A stretch of DNA of 64,000 bases from Ornithodoros turicata (taxonomy: Eukaryota; Arthropoda; Arachnida; Ixodida; Argasidae), in contig NW_026999318.1 in the NCBI RefSeq assembly GCF_037126465.1, positions 2,514,447 to 2,578,446 of the forward strand. The letters are read 5' to 3'. The position numbers and the translations under genes are program-made. Below, in pieces: positions 1 to 11,578 of the stretch (positions are counted from its first letter, which is position 1; the number at the start of each line of letters is the position of its first letter). The notes beneath the pieces are model-generated. The model was not told the DNA's origin and did no database searches. It worked only from the letters and a program-made list of their open reading frames with translations.

Positions 1-102
1 GGTGTATAGTAGGTGCGCGATGGAACATCTTCGTCATCTTCGAATGGTTCCGACAACTGGGCTGCCGTACTTTGGTTTGAGCCACGCAGCAACTGCGTCA
101 CC

Positions 103-181
103 AGCTCGTGTGGTACAGTGGATAGCGTGCTGGCCATGTCACGTCGTGACTGGGAGGAACCCGTGTTCGAATCGCGTCATG
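103..181 (+). repeat. tRNA-like SINE head (candidate)
   Basis: An A-box-like TGGTACAGTGG (about 111-121) is followed, at normal tRNA spacing, by a B-box-like GTGTTCGAATC (163-173). No seven-base acceptor stem closes the flanks. A tRNA-derived SINE head or decayed tRNA is therefore likelier than a functional tRNA gene. Confidence 0.4.
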
Positions 182-518
182 TGATAGCAGCCAAACTGTT
201 GACGCTTGCGCCAGCCGTGGATGTTGAAGATGTCATGACGTTGAATTTCAGAACCACAGAGCGCAAAACGTCGTTTCACACAAACAAACTGAGCGCTCCG
301 ACTCACAGCTGATAACGAAGTATGTTTATTGGCTGGTAATAGACCTTATACGAAATTCAGAGCCATCTGTCGGGCGCCGCCGTCAACAGGAGGCCGTTTG
401 CCATGTTCAAGGGCTCTTTGATGGCGCGTTTGTAAGCGAGGACTATGCAGTCAGCGAATTTTGGCTATTTTGCTGGTTTGTGAATTTATTCAAGCCAATT
501 TTGTTGATTTGCGTGGCG
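182..518. other. intergenic or transposon 5' flank
   Basis: No coding pattern is recognised. The stretch leads into the THAP exon at 519 and probably includes the 5' end of the ISL2EU-type element. No convincing terminal inverted repeat was found by eye. Confidence 0.3.
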
Positions 519-2672
519 ATGCCGTCATACTGTGTCGTTCCACGTTGCACTCAGAGTGGAAATATTGGAGAACACGGGAGCAAGGTGAGCGAAATCTGTT
601 TCATACTCGAATTACTTAATTTGCTTGAGAAATGTCAACAATTCCACATGGCTGGGAAGGGGTTCATCGTGTGAGGAAAGTAAGGGTGAGGATACCGACA
701 CAAGAGTAAAGTAGCAACAGTACCCAAACTGATAAGCACTGCACAAGACAAATTGCCCGTTCGAGTGCCCTCCCGCCAGTTCGTAGGCTGCTCCCCTTTC
801 ACTGTGCGTTCTCCAACTTTTATAAGCTTGCAACGGAAGCCAAGGTGTCCTGTGCAACTTAATCAGCCTTTTGCGGACGGTTTGTCCGAAACCAACGCGA
901 ATTTCCCTATTCATTATCATTAATTTATTTGTTGTTCCAAAACGTGGACTCCCTAGCCGTTGCGAATAAATTCGCTCTCTACGCTTAGGATTATACACAA
1001 CGATGGCATTAAACACGTCCGGTACGTACATCAGGCACGAATCTCGACACAATAAATTACGCATACTATGCGTGCACAGTCGGTTTCTTTTTTGGTGCCC
1101 ATTTATGGGTGCCTATATATAATACATACTTGCTAGTACATTGTTTATTGATCATCACACCGAAATGTTTCTGGTTTTTTGGTTACAGGTCTCTTTTCAC
1201 TGTTTTCCAGCAGACAAAGAGCTCCGGAAAAGATGTCTCGTTGCCATAAAGCGTGTTCCAGACCTCGACGTAGACACAGCTCGCATCTGTTCGAACCACT
1301 TCATTGCTGATGACTTCGTAAGGAATGTTTAAGTGGGCGGAGGATACTACATGACGGAGTCATCCCTTCTGTGTTTTCATTTCGTGAGCTGCCAAAGAAG
1401 CGTAGAGCTCCACTGCAGAGAATCATACCGCTAAGGCCACAAAAAGCTAGCGCACGACCGCTACAAGAGATACAGCAGAACGAGGGCGCATTGTCACCCA
1501 TAGAAAATGCTTCACTAGCCGCGGACACTGTGTTTGACACCATGAACAATGCACAGGAGGGGCAAAGCGATCCAGGCTTAACCTACAACATGCAGCAACA
1601 GAATGAAAATGAAAATGTGCTGACAAAGGAAGAAAGGCAAATACAAGAGCTGCAGCGAGAATTGAAAGAAGCAAAATCAACAATAGCGAAACTGCAATGG
1701 GAAAATGAGCTGCTCCAGGAAAGGTGTAGAGAGTATGAAGCTGTGCCCGCAGAATTTTCCGTTGATAGATTTAAGGATGATGATGACAGCTTTCAATTTT
1801 ACACTGGGCTGCCCAGCTATGGAGTCTTCAAAGCCCTTCTTGACTACCTTGGTCCAGCATCACAAGACGAGGGTATGCCATATGACGACCAACCAGCATT
1901 TTCCCGGCGGGGTCGAAAAACTGTTCTCAGCACAGAGGACCAGTTGGTCCTAGTGATGGTCAGACTAAAGCTTGGACTGTTCCAAAAAGACCTCGGGCAT
2001 CGTTTTGGCATCCACCAGAGCACCATGAGTAGACTCTGCACTGACTGGATAAACTTCTTGTACCTACGTCTGTGTGAGCTACCACTATGGGCCACCCGGG
2101 AAATTGTTGACAAGAACATGCCACGAGCCTTTGTGGATAAGTATCCAAGGACACGGGTCATCATTGATGCCACAGAAATAAGGTGTGAAGTCCCAAGTTC
2201 TTTTGTTCTACAGTCTGAGACATACTCAAACTACAAATCATGCAACACATTCAAAGGTCTGGTTGGAATATCACCAGATGGCCTTGTCACATTTGTGTCA
2301 GCTCTGGCTACAGGATCCATCTCGGATAGAGAACTTGTCAAGAAAAGTGGATTTCTTTCACTCCCGTTCACGGAGGGAGATGTCGTCATGGCAGACAAAG
2401 GCTTCACAATCGGTGACCTTCTGGAACCACTGAAAGTGGAGCTGAACATACCACCATTTCTGAGACAACAACAGTTTGCAGAAGATGACGTGCTGCAAAC
2501 TGAAGCAATAGCATCACTCCACATTCACGTTGAGTGCAGAATTCAAAGGATCAAAATCTTCCACATATTCGATCGTCGCATACCCATAACAATGGCTCCC
2601 CTGATCGATCAGCTGTGGACTGTGTGTGTTATACTGACTAACTTTCAATCATCTCTGATAAAAGATACCTGA
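519..2672 (+). CDS. THAP-DDE transposase of an ISL2EU-type DNA transposon (two exons, one frameshift)
   Basis: This is a cut-and-paste transposase. Exon 1 (519-584) starts MPSYCVVPRC and carries the first cysteines of a THAP zinc finger. It ends at AAG|GTGAGC. A 604-bp intron ends TTACAG at 1188, and exon 2 continues in phase with the rest of the THAP finger (CSNH). Near 1323-1335 the frame shifts by one base, so the THAP end and the body are out of frame. The body (about 1350-2672) has a coiled coil (about 1620-1740), a helix-turn-helix (KDLGHRFGIHQSTMSRL) and a DDE_Tnp_4-type core. The core shows IIDATEI (first D), MADKGF (second D) and HVECRIQR (final E region). It is convergent with the YqaJ-like gene at 3183-4869. 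That pairing is known from ISL2EU elements. The frameshift probably makes this copy inactive. Confidence 0.8.
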
Positions 2673-2714
2673 ATTGCACAGTTGTAAAGGAATCATGACA
2701 CGCAAGCAAATTAA

Positions 2715-2914
2715 GACCCGGTTTCACCAACGCCGATTAACACCTGAACAGAGATGAGCGATCCCTTAACTGTGCTTCACGAAAGGGAGTTATTGTCACT
2801 GAAACATTCATTGCGTCACCAACTGACGTTTGCAAAAAGAATTGAGCATTAACTTCAAGTTTTAGCAACATTTGATCTCGGTTCAAAGTTAACCGGTGTT
2901 TGGTGAAATCGTGC
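2715..2914. mobile_element. short MITE with imperfect terminal inverted repeats
   Basis: The left end (2715-2741, core GGTTTCACCAACG...GATTAAC) is the imperfect reverse complement of the right end (2888-2914, core GTTAACCGG...TTGGTGAAA). The ~200-bp interior is non-coding. It lies in the gap between the two convergent transposon genes. The superfamily is not determined. Confidence 0.55.
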
Positions 2915-3182
2915 CTGAGTGTTGTGAAGTGAAGACTATTGAAGTGAAGACTATTCAGATGAAACTGTTCCAGCTTTATTCCAAGTAGTGCACACTGACT
3001 AGATTGCTTAGGAAATGCTGAGTATGTATACTTAAGGAGTCACTCCCTATGTATAGTAAGTCATGTAATCCCTTACCCTGCTTGAATATGTAACCTAAGA
3101 ACTTTTAAAGGACATTTGCTCAAAAATAAATCTGTGTTCAATGTACAGTCGAAAAAATAATGGAAGAATACTCGTGCATAGT

Positions 3183-4869
3183 TCACGTCAAGTTTGCCTG
3201 CTCACCTTGAACAATAAATGGCAGAGCGTCATTAAAATAAAAGCTGTCCAACTTCTTTTTCATTCCTGACCAGGCTGAATCTGAAAAATCCACACGTTTA
3301 ATGATAATCCATCCTGAAGAATACACAACAAAGTGACTCCACCTCATGTTTGCACAATACATTTGCCCCATGACCTGGGGGTAGTACACACTGGTCTCCT
3401 TCAGTCTGGGTTTACCGTCCACAATTTCTATACAGAACCGGGAATCTTCGAGGGCATCCTCCAGAGTCGTGGATCTCTTCGTCCAGGGGCATTTCACCTC
3501 CGACAGTCCATATGAAGGCTGCTCATGATGGTCATAAATAACACGATCAGGTGTGGCTGCCAGCCAGGGACTACCTGGCCTGACCATTAGTCCACAGTTC
3601 TGAACCATGACATTATGGCCAAGACGTTCCATCACTTCGGTGCACCAGGCAACTGCTTTCCCCTCGCTTTGTCCATGGTTGCTTACGTCTCAGCACCATG
3701 TCGAATCGTGATGCTGTCAGCCTATTTAGCCGTGCTTTTTGCCATAGAGAGCTGTTAAACTGCTGCCTGGTGTCCCTTTCCATATCCCTTGCCTCTTCTT
3801 CTGACAAACATATGTTCTGAAAAACATGTTAATATTCAGCTGCACAAATATTGTCTATGCATCACGTCACAACATTGAAGGGTCCTCTGCAATAATGGCG
3901 CAACTGAAATTTTACACTTGATATGCAAAAAAAGAATCTGGAATGCCACCATGCAGATTTATTACAAACAGCATTCTGCAAGACATACCGGCCAATGTTC
4001 TTTTTTTTTTTTTTTTTTTTTTTTTCTGTTCGAAATTTCTTCAGATATTAAAGTGTGAAAGCATCCTTTTCAAGAGCCGCTTAAGTCATTAGCAGATAAT
4101 TGCGAAAATTGTCCAAACGAGATGTTTTCAGGCAAGTTTAAGCTACACTGTATTTAAACCGTATAAAAGTTGTAACATTACCTTCAGAGTCGAGACGTGA
4201 GCCACATCTTGAGGAGGCGTCCACTGTGGTTCATCCTTAAATAAGGTGAAGATTGGTATGGGACCAGATGGTACAGCATGAAGTCTCCCAAGGGAAACCA
4301 GTGCAGTATAATCTGGTGGGAGAGGTGACAACTGAACATCCATTGTAGAGCCACGGGGGGCTCGTCCAAAACTCGTGTCAACATACGAACAACTTGAGGC
4401 TGAACCGAGAACATCCACAAGACTGGTACTGCAACCTCCTTCTTGTAACCTGACTGCTAGTGTCTGTGAGGCCTCTCGCTTTTGGTCCTCCGTGCGCACA
4501 CGCTTACGAGTGTCATAGAGCCTGCATGGCAAAGGGGCTTCTGAGCAACCTTCTGCAACTCTACGCCAGTTAACATTCATAACAATTTCGGGTGCCATTG
4601 ATGTGCGTGGTCGCCTCCATTGTTGTGGGTGTTCTGTTGGTGCCAGTTCTTGCAGCGGTTCATTGTACCCGAGGCTTTTCAGCTTCGATAGGACCCGTAG
4701 TACCGCCAGAAGGTGGTGGCAGTACCCTCCGCTTCCTGCTGGACAGCTACAGTGAGCGTACTGAACAGCTGGCCCTACACATAGAGTTATGTTTACTGTG
4801 TATGGCGCCTGTGTTTTCGTTTTGCTCCTGTAGCATTTGCATTGCACGGCGTAACTTGGTTGGACAGCA
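3183..4869 (-). CDS. SWIM zinc finger + YqaJ-type nuclease of the ISL2EU-type transposon (two exons, frameshifted)
   Basis: This is the second gene of the ISL2EU-type element. The upstream exon (4869-4182) is preceded by TATTTACAG. It carries a SWIM finger, QCKCYR then HCSCPAGSGGYCHHLLA (CxC...CxH-type), and ends in phase 0 at CTGAAG|GTAATG. The downstream exon (3816-3183) follows a TTTTTCAG acceptor. It has the YqaJ/lambda-exonuclease signature: DTRQQFNSSLWQKARLNRLT, then SPWLAATPDRVI, EVKCPW, and YYPQVMGQMYC near the end. The splice phases agree. A one-base frameshift near 3660 separates the first part of the nuclease domain from the rest, so this copy is probably dead. In known families the nuclease would process DNA during transposition, but its exact role is unproven. 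A T-run at 4001-4025 lies in the intron. Confidence 0.78.
4001..4025. repeat. poly(T) tract
   Basis: An uninterrupted run of about 25 T lies within the intron of the minus-strand YqaJ-type gene. Confidence 0.9.
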
Positions 4870-5888
4870 CTGTAAATAAAGGATTATATGTGTCGGCAAT
4901 CCTGTGCACATAGGACAATTGTGAAATACGGTGAGCTAGATGAGCACACCATTCATGAGCGTGGTTGACTTCACATGTGATGTGACCAACAAGCATACAA
5001 CCACTGTCACTATTTCACGAGGTGCTGTACGCGCGTGATGCACGCACCACAAGTGCAAAAGAAGTTGAAGATAAAATGCGCGTGCGATGTCATATGTTAT
5101 ATGGGTTGTGTGGAAGTTATATGGGTCAATGAGCTGGGACGACCTCAACAAAATGTACATTTGGGCTTTATGATATGCGTTCTTTCATGGGGTATAATTA
5201 TTTCAGAAATGTTTGGTGGTCTGTTTACGGCCCCTTTAATTAGAGGAGGAGGAAGACTGGGGGATGAACCGAGCTCGCCCTGAGCAATAAACGAGGCATT
5301 CGATGTCTGTCTCTCAACCTGAACGGAGGCTAGTTCTTCTTACTCAACAGAGGTCATTCGCCTCATCGGTGACATGTACGCAGCATCGCTGATCTTCGTG
5401 GATTAGTCATTCCGCGATAAGAAATTTGAGATGGGAAATGGGATGAAAATAGAAGAGATTGCTTAGTTGTAGAAAAAAAATCCCCATAGAACCCCCCATG
5501 GCCAACCAAGTGAAGAAAAAAAATTTGTAATTAGCGACTTCGTTTTAACGAGGTTCGACTGGGTGCCGTGCAAATTTCGGGAGAAGATTTTGGATTAAAC
5601 ATGTTCATGAATTCGACACCTTTAGTGTACAGCTTCAACTGCTTGTTCGAAGGCGTTTTCCACTTGTCCAATTGTGAGGTTTGAGTGGTTGGATCTTCAT
5701 TGTTTACATATGCTACGAGAGCTGCTGCATGCTTACGGTTACCTTCCACTGTACCTTTACATTTACAATGCGCTTGATTAATTTGTTTTCGTACATCAAG
5801 CAGAAAGAAATATAATTGTTGAGTTGCATTTGGGTACGGACATAACTTACTTTCCCAGCTAATGTTAATATGAAGTGAGTTTAACCTC
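4870..5888. other. non-coding flank with an LTR-like poly(A) motif
   Basis: No gene is recognised. The stretch around 5231-5330 includes GAGCAATAAACGAGGCATT. This resembles the poly(A) region of the LTR at 59,076-59,374 (ACAATAAACGAGGTATT in that element's orientation). It may be a solo LTR fragment. The rest probably contains the 3' end of the ISL2EU-type element. Confidence 0.3.
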
Positions 5889-5890
5889 TA

Positions 5891-7028
5891 TTCACACGAG
5901 TCAGATTTCTGCCGGCTGACGCTCAGGCGGCAGGGAACGTCACCGCTCTCTGGTGCCACGTGACCGGCGCTCTTCGCCACGTCACCACTTTCTGATCTCC
6001 GGAGTGGCAGTCGGAGGCAGCCGGATATCTTGTCCTCCCGGCACAGATTCTGACGACCGACGGCGTCTGCTGCCGGCAGAAGGAGAAGGTGATGCAACGG
6101 ATACTTATCGCGATTGCTTTTTATTTCATCAGGATTGTTCTGTATGTGTCACATACAATGGCATTCACTGTACTATGGCCAATTCTGAATTGGAACGCCA
6201 ACGATGCTCGGCTTTACCGCGAAAGTGGTGCAACGACACACCGGCGCAGTAGCTTTGGAACAATTATGCAATGCATAGATAGATGCCTACAATGTAGTGT
6301 TGCATAGGAAGCTTTTTCTCTAAGTCAGATGACACAGACACGGAATACAAAGCATGAATTTTATAAACGTGGATATATCTTTCGCTGGACAGACGTTGAC
6401 TACACATCATCGTTCGCTTGCACGTTTCCAATACATGTATAAAAACATAATAATTGGAAGCTACTCGTCCTACCGAAAGGAAAATAAAAATTTATTTGAT
6501 TTAATTTAATTAATTATTGACTACCTGTAGCTCGACATCACAGCTTCATCGCCAGTCCATCACTTGTCGGCACGCTGTAGCGCCTATATTGATGCTCAGC
6601 ATCGAGATACGCTTCATTAGTGGAAAATAAAACCGAATGTGACAACGTCTATTATCAAAATGCTCCGACAGGCGTTTGGGTCGTCCACGCGGAGATTTGG
6701 GTTAATGCTGTTTTACATTCCATAGCGCTTCTTCGGAACTTATTCTTTGGCCCATATCTTGTCCCGTTTCTCACGTGAATGCACTGTGAACCATCCACAA
6801 GGAGCCCAAGCGCAAGGAGTTTTTTCTTTCATTGGGTCCATCCTACGCTAGACACGAAATTCAAGCGCAAATACAGAAGAGATCGGAAAACTGACAGCCG
6901 CCGGGAAAATGACTCGTGTGAATGCTAGATAACGAGCGGGCGTCTTCAGACGCGTAGTGACCTCGTTTATCTGGATATCCTCTCACTCCTTCCCGACTTG
7001 CTGCCGGCAGAAAACTGACTCGTGTGAA
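5891..7028. mobile_element. TA-flanked DNA transposon, non-autonomous, 1,138 bp
   Basis: The left terminus TTCACACGAGTCAG (5891) is inverted at 7015-7028 (CTGACTCGTGTGAA). The similarity continues inward to a TTTCTGCCGGC block. Each end is flanked by TA (5889-5890 and 7029-7030). A second inward copy of the terminus (ACTCGTGTGAAT) lies at about 6911-6922, suggesting a duplicated or nested right end. No transposase is visible inside. A TA target fits Tc1/mariner-like elements, but an ISL2EU-type relative is also possible because that family makes 2-bp duplications. Confidence 0.7.
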
Positions 7029-7034
7029 TACAGG

Positions 7035-7709
7035 GGCTGCGTCTACTAAAAAAGCGCCGCCAGCACCGGTAGGGGGCAGCGCTAGCGACAGCAGGCGCTG
7101 GTTTAGTAGACAAGCTCGCTGGTTTTGCTGAAAATGGCGGCCAACGAGCAGACGACGAGATCCCCGATGGTACCGCGCAGTCGATTACTGGATGTTTTTA
7201 TTTCCGAAGCCTCCGAGACAGATGAAGAGCTGTGTATAACTGGCGCGCTTTCCGTCCTTACTACAAAAAAGCAAACAGACAAAGAATCCGAGGCCATGCA
7301 CGAGAGCCGCCTTCAGGTTAGTCTCGCCGAAAGCGTATGTCGGTTCAAACCCTACCGCTTCGAGACCGATTTTAGAATGTCACCAACATCGTTTGAGGTT
7401 AGTTCATGTATCCACGACCCGTATAGGCTGCATGTTGGCGTCGGGTAGCCACTGTGACAGTGATGAGCCCAGCAGTCGATGTGGACGCCATGTTCAAACT
7501 ACGCAGCGGGCGATGTCGTCTGCTATCGTGACGTCACACAGCCAGCAGCAGCGCGCTCAGCGGCTCCCGACCTGCTGCCTGCGCTGGCCAGCGGGAGCAG
7601 CGGCGCTGCGACAGCAGGTTGTCTACGAAACGAGCGCGCTGCCCTGGTCGACGGAAACTTGCCATCCGCTGACAGCGCTGGCAGCGGCGCTGCTTTAGTA
7701 GACGCAGCC
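7035..7709 (+). mobile_element. Harbinger-like element, internally deleted, 3-bp TSD AGG
   Basis: The termini are GGCTGCGTCTACTAAA (7035-7050) and its exact inverse TTTAGTAGACGCAGCC (7694-7709). The inverted similarity extends about 10 bp further into GC-rich sequence. The flanks are AGG on both sides (7032-7034 and 7710-7712), the TSD length of PIF/Harbinger elements. A reading frame from 7134 to 7448 contains FRMSPTSFEV. This resembles the FRMS..FE segment near the N-terminus of HARBI1-like nucleases. The catalytic domain is missing, so the copy is non-autonomous. Confidence 0.65.
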
Positions 7710-8039
7710 AGGGTTACAGGAACACATTGCTGTGTCAAGCAAAATGTTACGTACCTCAATTACGACTGAGTACGCCTCAAGGTTCACGTTCGCTTGCCGC
7801 ATGCAGCGTCCTTTCAATACAGACGACTGATGGCCCTTGCTTTCCTCTGACACATCAAAAACATAATTGCTGTTCTATAGTTTTTTCCCTTTCTCCTCGT
7901 TTGCACCTCTAAAAAATCCTGCACTATCAGCTCTGCGAAGGCTGGTCCTCAAAACTATGTTTGTAGCCATCGCATACATGCAAACACATCTGCAACATAT
8001 TAAATCAATCAGCGCACAGCAGAAGGCATCACCACAACC

Positions 8040-9720
8040 GACACCGAACATGCCGTTTGCGGCGCTGTCGCAGGGAGACCGCGTGCCTCCTTTAGGTGTC
8101 GCACACTCCCTATGAATGTTCAGGTTGTCTTTCAGATACTCGATGGGGTCGAAGCTTGTGAAAAGGTTATCAAAGAACAACACAGTGTTTCCGAGATCTT
8201 GAATTCTTTTGGAACCACAACATTGGATCCAAATAGCAAATTGTTCCCATCTTGTATCACCTGTGCACCAATGAATGTGGTTTTACCCTGGTGCTGCAGC
8301 ATGTCATGGATGATGCCAGCTGAGCTGAGCTTGCCTTACAGCACATTTAGAAGACACACTTGTCCAGAGTGATTGGCTTGCTCAAGGTTGTCTGCATAGT
8401 TAATGTATCTTTGAAGCTGCTGGAACCATTTTAGGACATTGTTTTAGCTGTGAAAGAGAACCTCGACTGCATGTACCAGCAAGAATCACCTCGTCAAGCG
8501 AGTACGAGCGCTTGCGACCCAACTTTGTTCCCGAGGCTTTTCAATCTGTCTCTGCTGGGTCCCCAGCCACACTGGGATCCCGGGGAATGAACGAGCCGAC
8601 CGTGAGGCTCGGCGAGCGTTGGCACAAGAGGAGTCAGCTCTAGGACTACCCTACCAAGACATCCTGCCAGTGTTAAAGAGAGCTGTCTGCACACAGTGGC
8701 AGCAGGAGTGGGACATGGAAGAAAATAACAAGCTACACCTCACACAGCCACACGTTTCTCCCCCGCATCGGACTGAACACATCAACAGATCATCCGAAGT
8801 TCTTTACGCGAGATTGAGGATTGGACACACATGGCTCACGCATCACCACCTACTCAGAGGTCAGGATCCGCCAGCTTGTGCGCACTGCGGTGACAGCTTG
8901 ACTGTCTTGCACGTACTGGCATCCTGCCCTCACTTCGAACACCAACGCCAACAGTATTTCACCGCATTCTACAGATACCATGTCCCACTCCACCCAGCCC
9001 TTCTACTGGGTGACACCCCTCTTGTGCCGTTTGATAACGTAATCAAATTTTTGACCACGTGTGGGTTTCTTAGTCAGATGTAGATGATAAGCATTGCTCC
9101 GCTTTTATCCATTATCACCGAGCTCCTCATGTAAATATCTCATTGTCACACTTGTAGATAACTTTTAACTGCCATGCTCGCTTGCTATCGTCATCCCCCT
9201 CTCTCTTATCCTGGTCAATCAATCATCGCTCATCGCTCATACCTGTAGATAGGTTTTAACTACCACACTCTCTCTCACATCATCTTTCCCATAATCGTCT
9301 CCGACACACTCAGCATAGTTTTGGCGCTCTATGGCCTTTGTTGCCTTTGTGCCATTAAACACATAATCAATCAATCAATCAATCAATCATGTACCAGTAA
9401 TTCTTCACAAAGAGTTCCAAGGAAAGCACGAATTTCACTTGGTGAAGTGTTCAGCGAACATCCAGTCTGTCGCACAGAATAGAGATTTGTCTGCTGGCAG
9501 GTATGCATGATTATCTCGCTTGTAAACATGGACTGGAAATACTCGGAAGGAGTCCTAACAGATGTGGGTGCTGAGAACACAGGAGGAGGTGCCTCAAAAT
9601 TTGTTATATCTGCCGTTTTTTCAAGTTCTTTGCCTGTTTGGATGAATGTCAGTTTCCTGGTTCGCTTCATTGGCAGTTTCGGTGGGCAAAGTTACTAATT
9701 TGTTTTTCGTTTTTGTGCTT
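8040..9720 (-). pseudogene. piggyBac-type transposase remnant, split by a LINE
   Basis: The N-terminal part (9670-9398, minus) contains PSEYFQSMFTSEIIMHTCQQ, then TNLY and EIRAFLG, typical of the start of the DDE_Tnp_1_7 domain. The C-terminal part (about 8469-8060, minus) contains WFQQLQRYINYADNLEQ and VLFFDNLFTSFDPIEYL, matching the piggyBac DN.FTS block, followed by GGTR. In-frame stops and frameshifts are present. The two parts are separated by the LINE insertion 8480-9387, whose target duplication CATGTACCAG marks the join. No TTAA-flanked termini were identified. This is a dead copy. Confidence 0.7.
8480..9387 (+). mobile_element. 5'-truncated LINE (RNase H / zinc-finger end) with 10-bp TSD
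   Basis: The insertion is flanked by CATGTACCAG at 8470-8479 and 9388-9397. It starts mid-ORF2. From 8481 an open frame runs to 9083 and contains WVPSHTGIPGNERAD (end of the RNase H domain), RLRIGHTWLTH and a C-terminal CAHCGD...HVLASC zinc motif. The 3' UTR contains GGCGC...GTGCC and ends in an AATC repeat (9366-9387). It is inserted into the piggyBac remnant in the opposite orientation. The surviving frame has no stop codon, so the insertion is not very old. Confidence 0.85.
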
Positions 9721-10139
9721 TTTTGGTGATGTTGCCCCTCGTTCATCGAATCTGATCTCATTTGCTACTGCTCAGGTGGCTACGTCTGTTGCACAGTCCA
9801 CGTCAGTTGTATCACTGTTTAAATGATAGGAATGTTTGAAGGATAAGCGTACATCCCAAGCTTCTACACGCTGTTAAAAAATGGCTGATGTGCATTATGT
9901 GTAACAGAACTGTCCGCAACCTCCCACTGGGTTCAAGAAGATGACAAATTTTTATTCTGTGGTGTCGTTCCACCAAAAAGTTGGCTTTGTTTTATTATGC
10001 TTATCACCGGTTATGAAGGATGCCATAAAAATAAAGTGAGTATATATATATATTTCAACACACATCCGCTTGATTTCAGTAGTTTCAGCACAAAAAGCCT
10101 TTACACATTAGGCATGTTCATAAGGAAGGTCACACAGTG
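9721..10139. other. no recognised gene
   Basis: The left part continues as badly degraded piggyBac N-terminal sequence on minus. The rest is AT-rich, including a short TA repeat near 10,040-10,052. Confidence 0.3.
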
Positions 10140-11321
10140 CACGGTTGCAGTATCCTTTGCTGCTGTCCTTTAAACTGTGTTAATTTAGTGAACATTTGTC
10201 TGACTTTGTTTACATGGACACTTCTTGTCACCTCTTTGCTGGCATGATGCAGCCGTATGTTGACGTATTGACTTGCAACCGACCTGAAGAGGTGGAGTAG
10301 ATTGTTTTCGAGAGGAGAGCTTTTGAACATGTGTTCGTGTATTGGCGGGAACAGATCCTGGTCGTGCAGCTTGTTGACAATTTGTGCCATAATGATTTGT
10401 GCAACATTTTTCTTTGGGCAGCTCGTTGTGCGAGACTGTGGCAAGAACTATCTGTTCACACTTCCTTGATATTTTAACCACTCCCTCTGAAGTGTACACC
10501 CCACCTCTGCTCTTACAATGAATTAGTGAGTACGCAGGTAAGTCACTGGACGCAACTGTCAGGACATCCAAGTGCTGCACATCAAGGACAGTCGTAGCTG
10601 GCGCATAAGAAATGCTGAAATCCTCTGTTTTGGCGCTCTCTAGTCCTCGTTGCTTTTGCGCCAAAAAAAAACCCAAACATCATCATCATCACAAATGCTG
10701 CAATGTATGTCACAGCCCTAAAAAGGGATGTCAGTAATTCTCCCTGGATCAAGACAATAACCGTGATTTCCTTCAACAACACTCAGTGAGTGTTTCTCAA
10801 CATTTGGCAGGAGTTGTCTCCGTGAAATTATGTCGATCACCTCTTCAGGACATGGTACACTTGCACTGCTGACAGTGAGGATTGAAATGCTCTCCAGTGG
10901 CAAACAATTTCCAGTGGCGACACTCTGAATACTTGATCGCATTCTTCTTCGCTATTGTTTCTTCACACACATCAACGAAACCTTGCATTGAAATTTAGAA
11001 CCCCAGAAATCCTGTCTTCCTGGCTGTGTTGAGCAGACTTGGACCACCTCTGTGCTCCCGAAGTGCAGATAAGTACTTCTGGATTGTTTTGAACTGACCT
11101 TTGACATTGCTGATGTTTCTGTCGCTGAGGGGCTTCTTCCACTGCTTTTGACGGATACTTTGTGAATATAGCACACCAAAGTTATTAATAATGTGACGCA
11201 GAAACTGTTCTGTTGCCCCTGGCTTCTCAAATCCTGGCTGCTGCGGAATTTGGCCAAGGCATCTACCACAGAGGTACTCATGACTTGAGCTGCCAAACTC
11301 ACTTTCATTGGCTGCTTGCAC
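10140..11321 (-). pseudogene. P-element / THAP9-like transposase, C-terminal remnant
   Basis: Read on minus from 11,321. SALREHRGGPSLLNTARKTG then FLGF (about 11,080-10,998) is the conserved G...RKTGF.GF block of THAP9/P transposases. Further on come TYIAAF (10,710), SRGGVYTSEGVVKIS with a following E (about 10,500), and HMFKSSPLENNLLHLFRSV then KVRQMFTKLTQFKGQQ (10,310-10,170). The order matches the C-terminal half of the family. The pieces lie in different frames, and one break is caused by the 75-bp LINE tail at 10,618-10,692. The N-terminal THAP domain and most of the catalytic core are absent. This is a fossil. Confidence 0.7.
10618..10692 (+). mobile_element. 75-bp LINE 3'-end insertion
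   Basis: Flanked by the 8-bp repeat AAATGCTG (10,610-10,617 and 10,693-10,700). It contains TTTGGCGC...GCGCCAAA, the hairpin seen at the 3' ends of the full-length LINEs here, then an A-rich stretch and CATCATCATCATCAC. It interrupts the P-type transposase remnant exactly after the YIAAF codons. Confidence 0.8.
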
Positions 11322-11578
11322 CAGTCAATGTGTGCTGTTCGAAGATGATTTGGAAGAAGCTCTCTGAATTTGATGCAACATGTCTAGGTAGGTGCCAGAC
11401 AGTGCCAGAATTGGTTCAGCAGGGGACCGTCAAGGTAAACCTCAAGCTGGCGGATTACGAAAGGCTGATTTCTAGGAAAATAGAGAATTGTGAGATGTCG
11501 AGGGCCATGAACTTCAATGCCATATTGTCCCAAATTCTTGAACTGCAGTGGTATCAGGCACAGCAACAACAGTGACAA

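Noticed and set aside
105..181. Functional tRNA gene
   Set aside because: A and B boxes are present but no acceptor stem pairs, so it is listed only as a tRNA-like head.
5888..7028. Treating the TA-flanked element as part of the neighbouring ISL2EU transposon
   Set aside because: It has its own complete inverted ends and TA flanks. No matching terminus was found before the THAP exon.
7523..7769. Overlapping alanine-rich frames on both strands
   Set aside because: They arise from the GC-rich terminal repeat of the Harbinger-like element.
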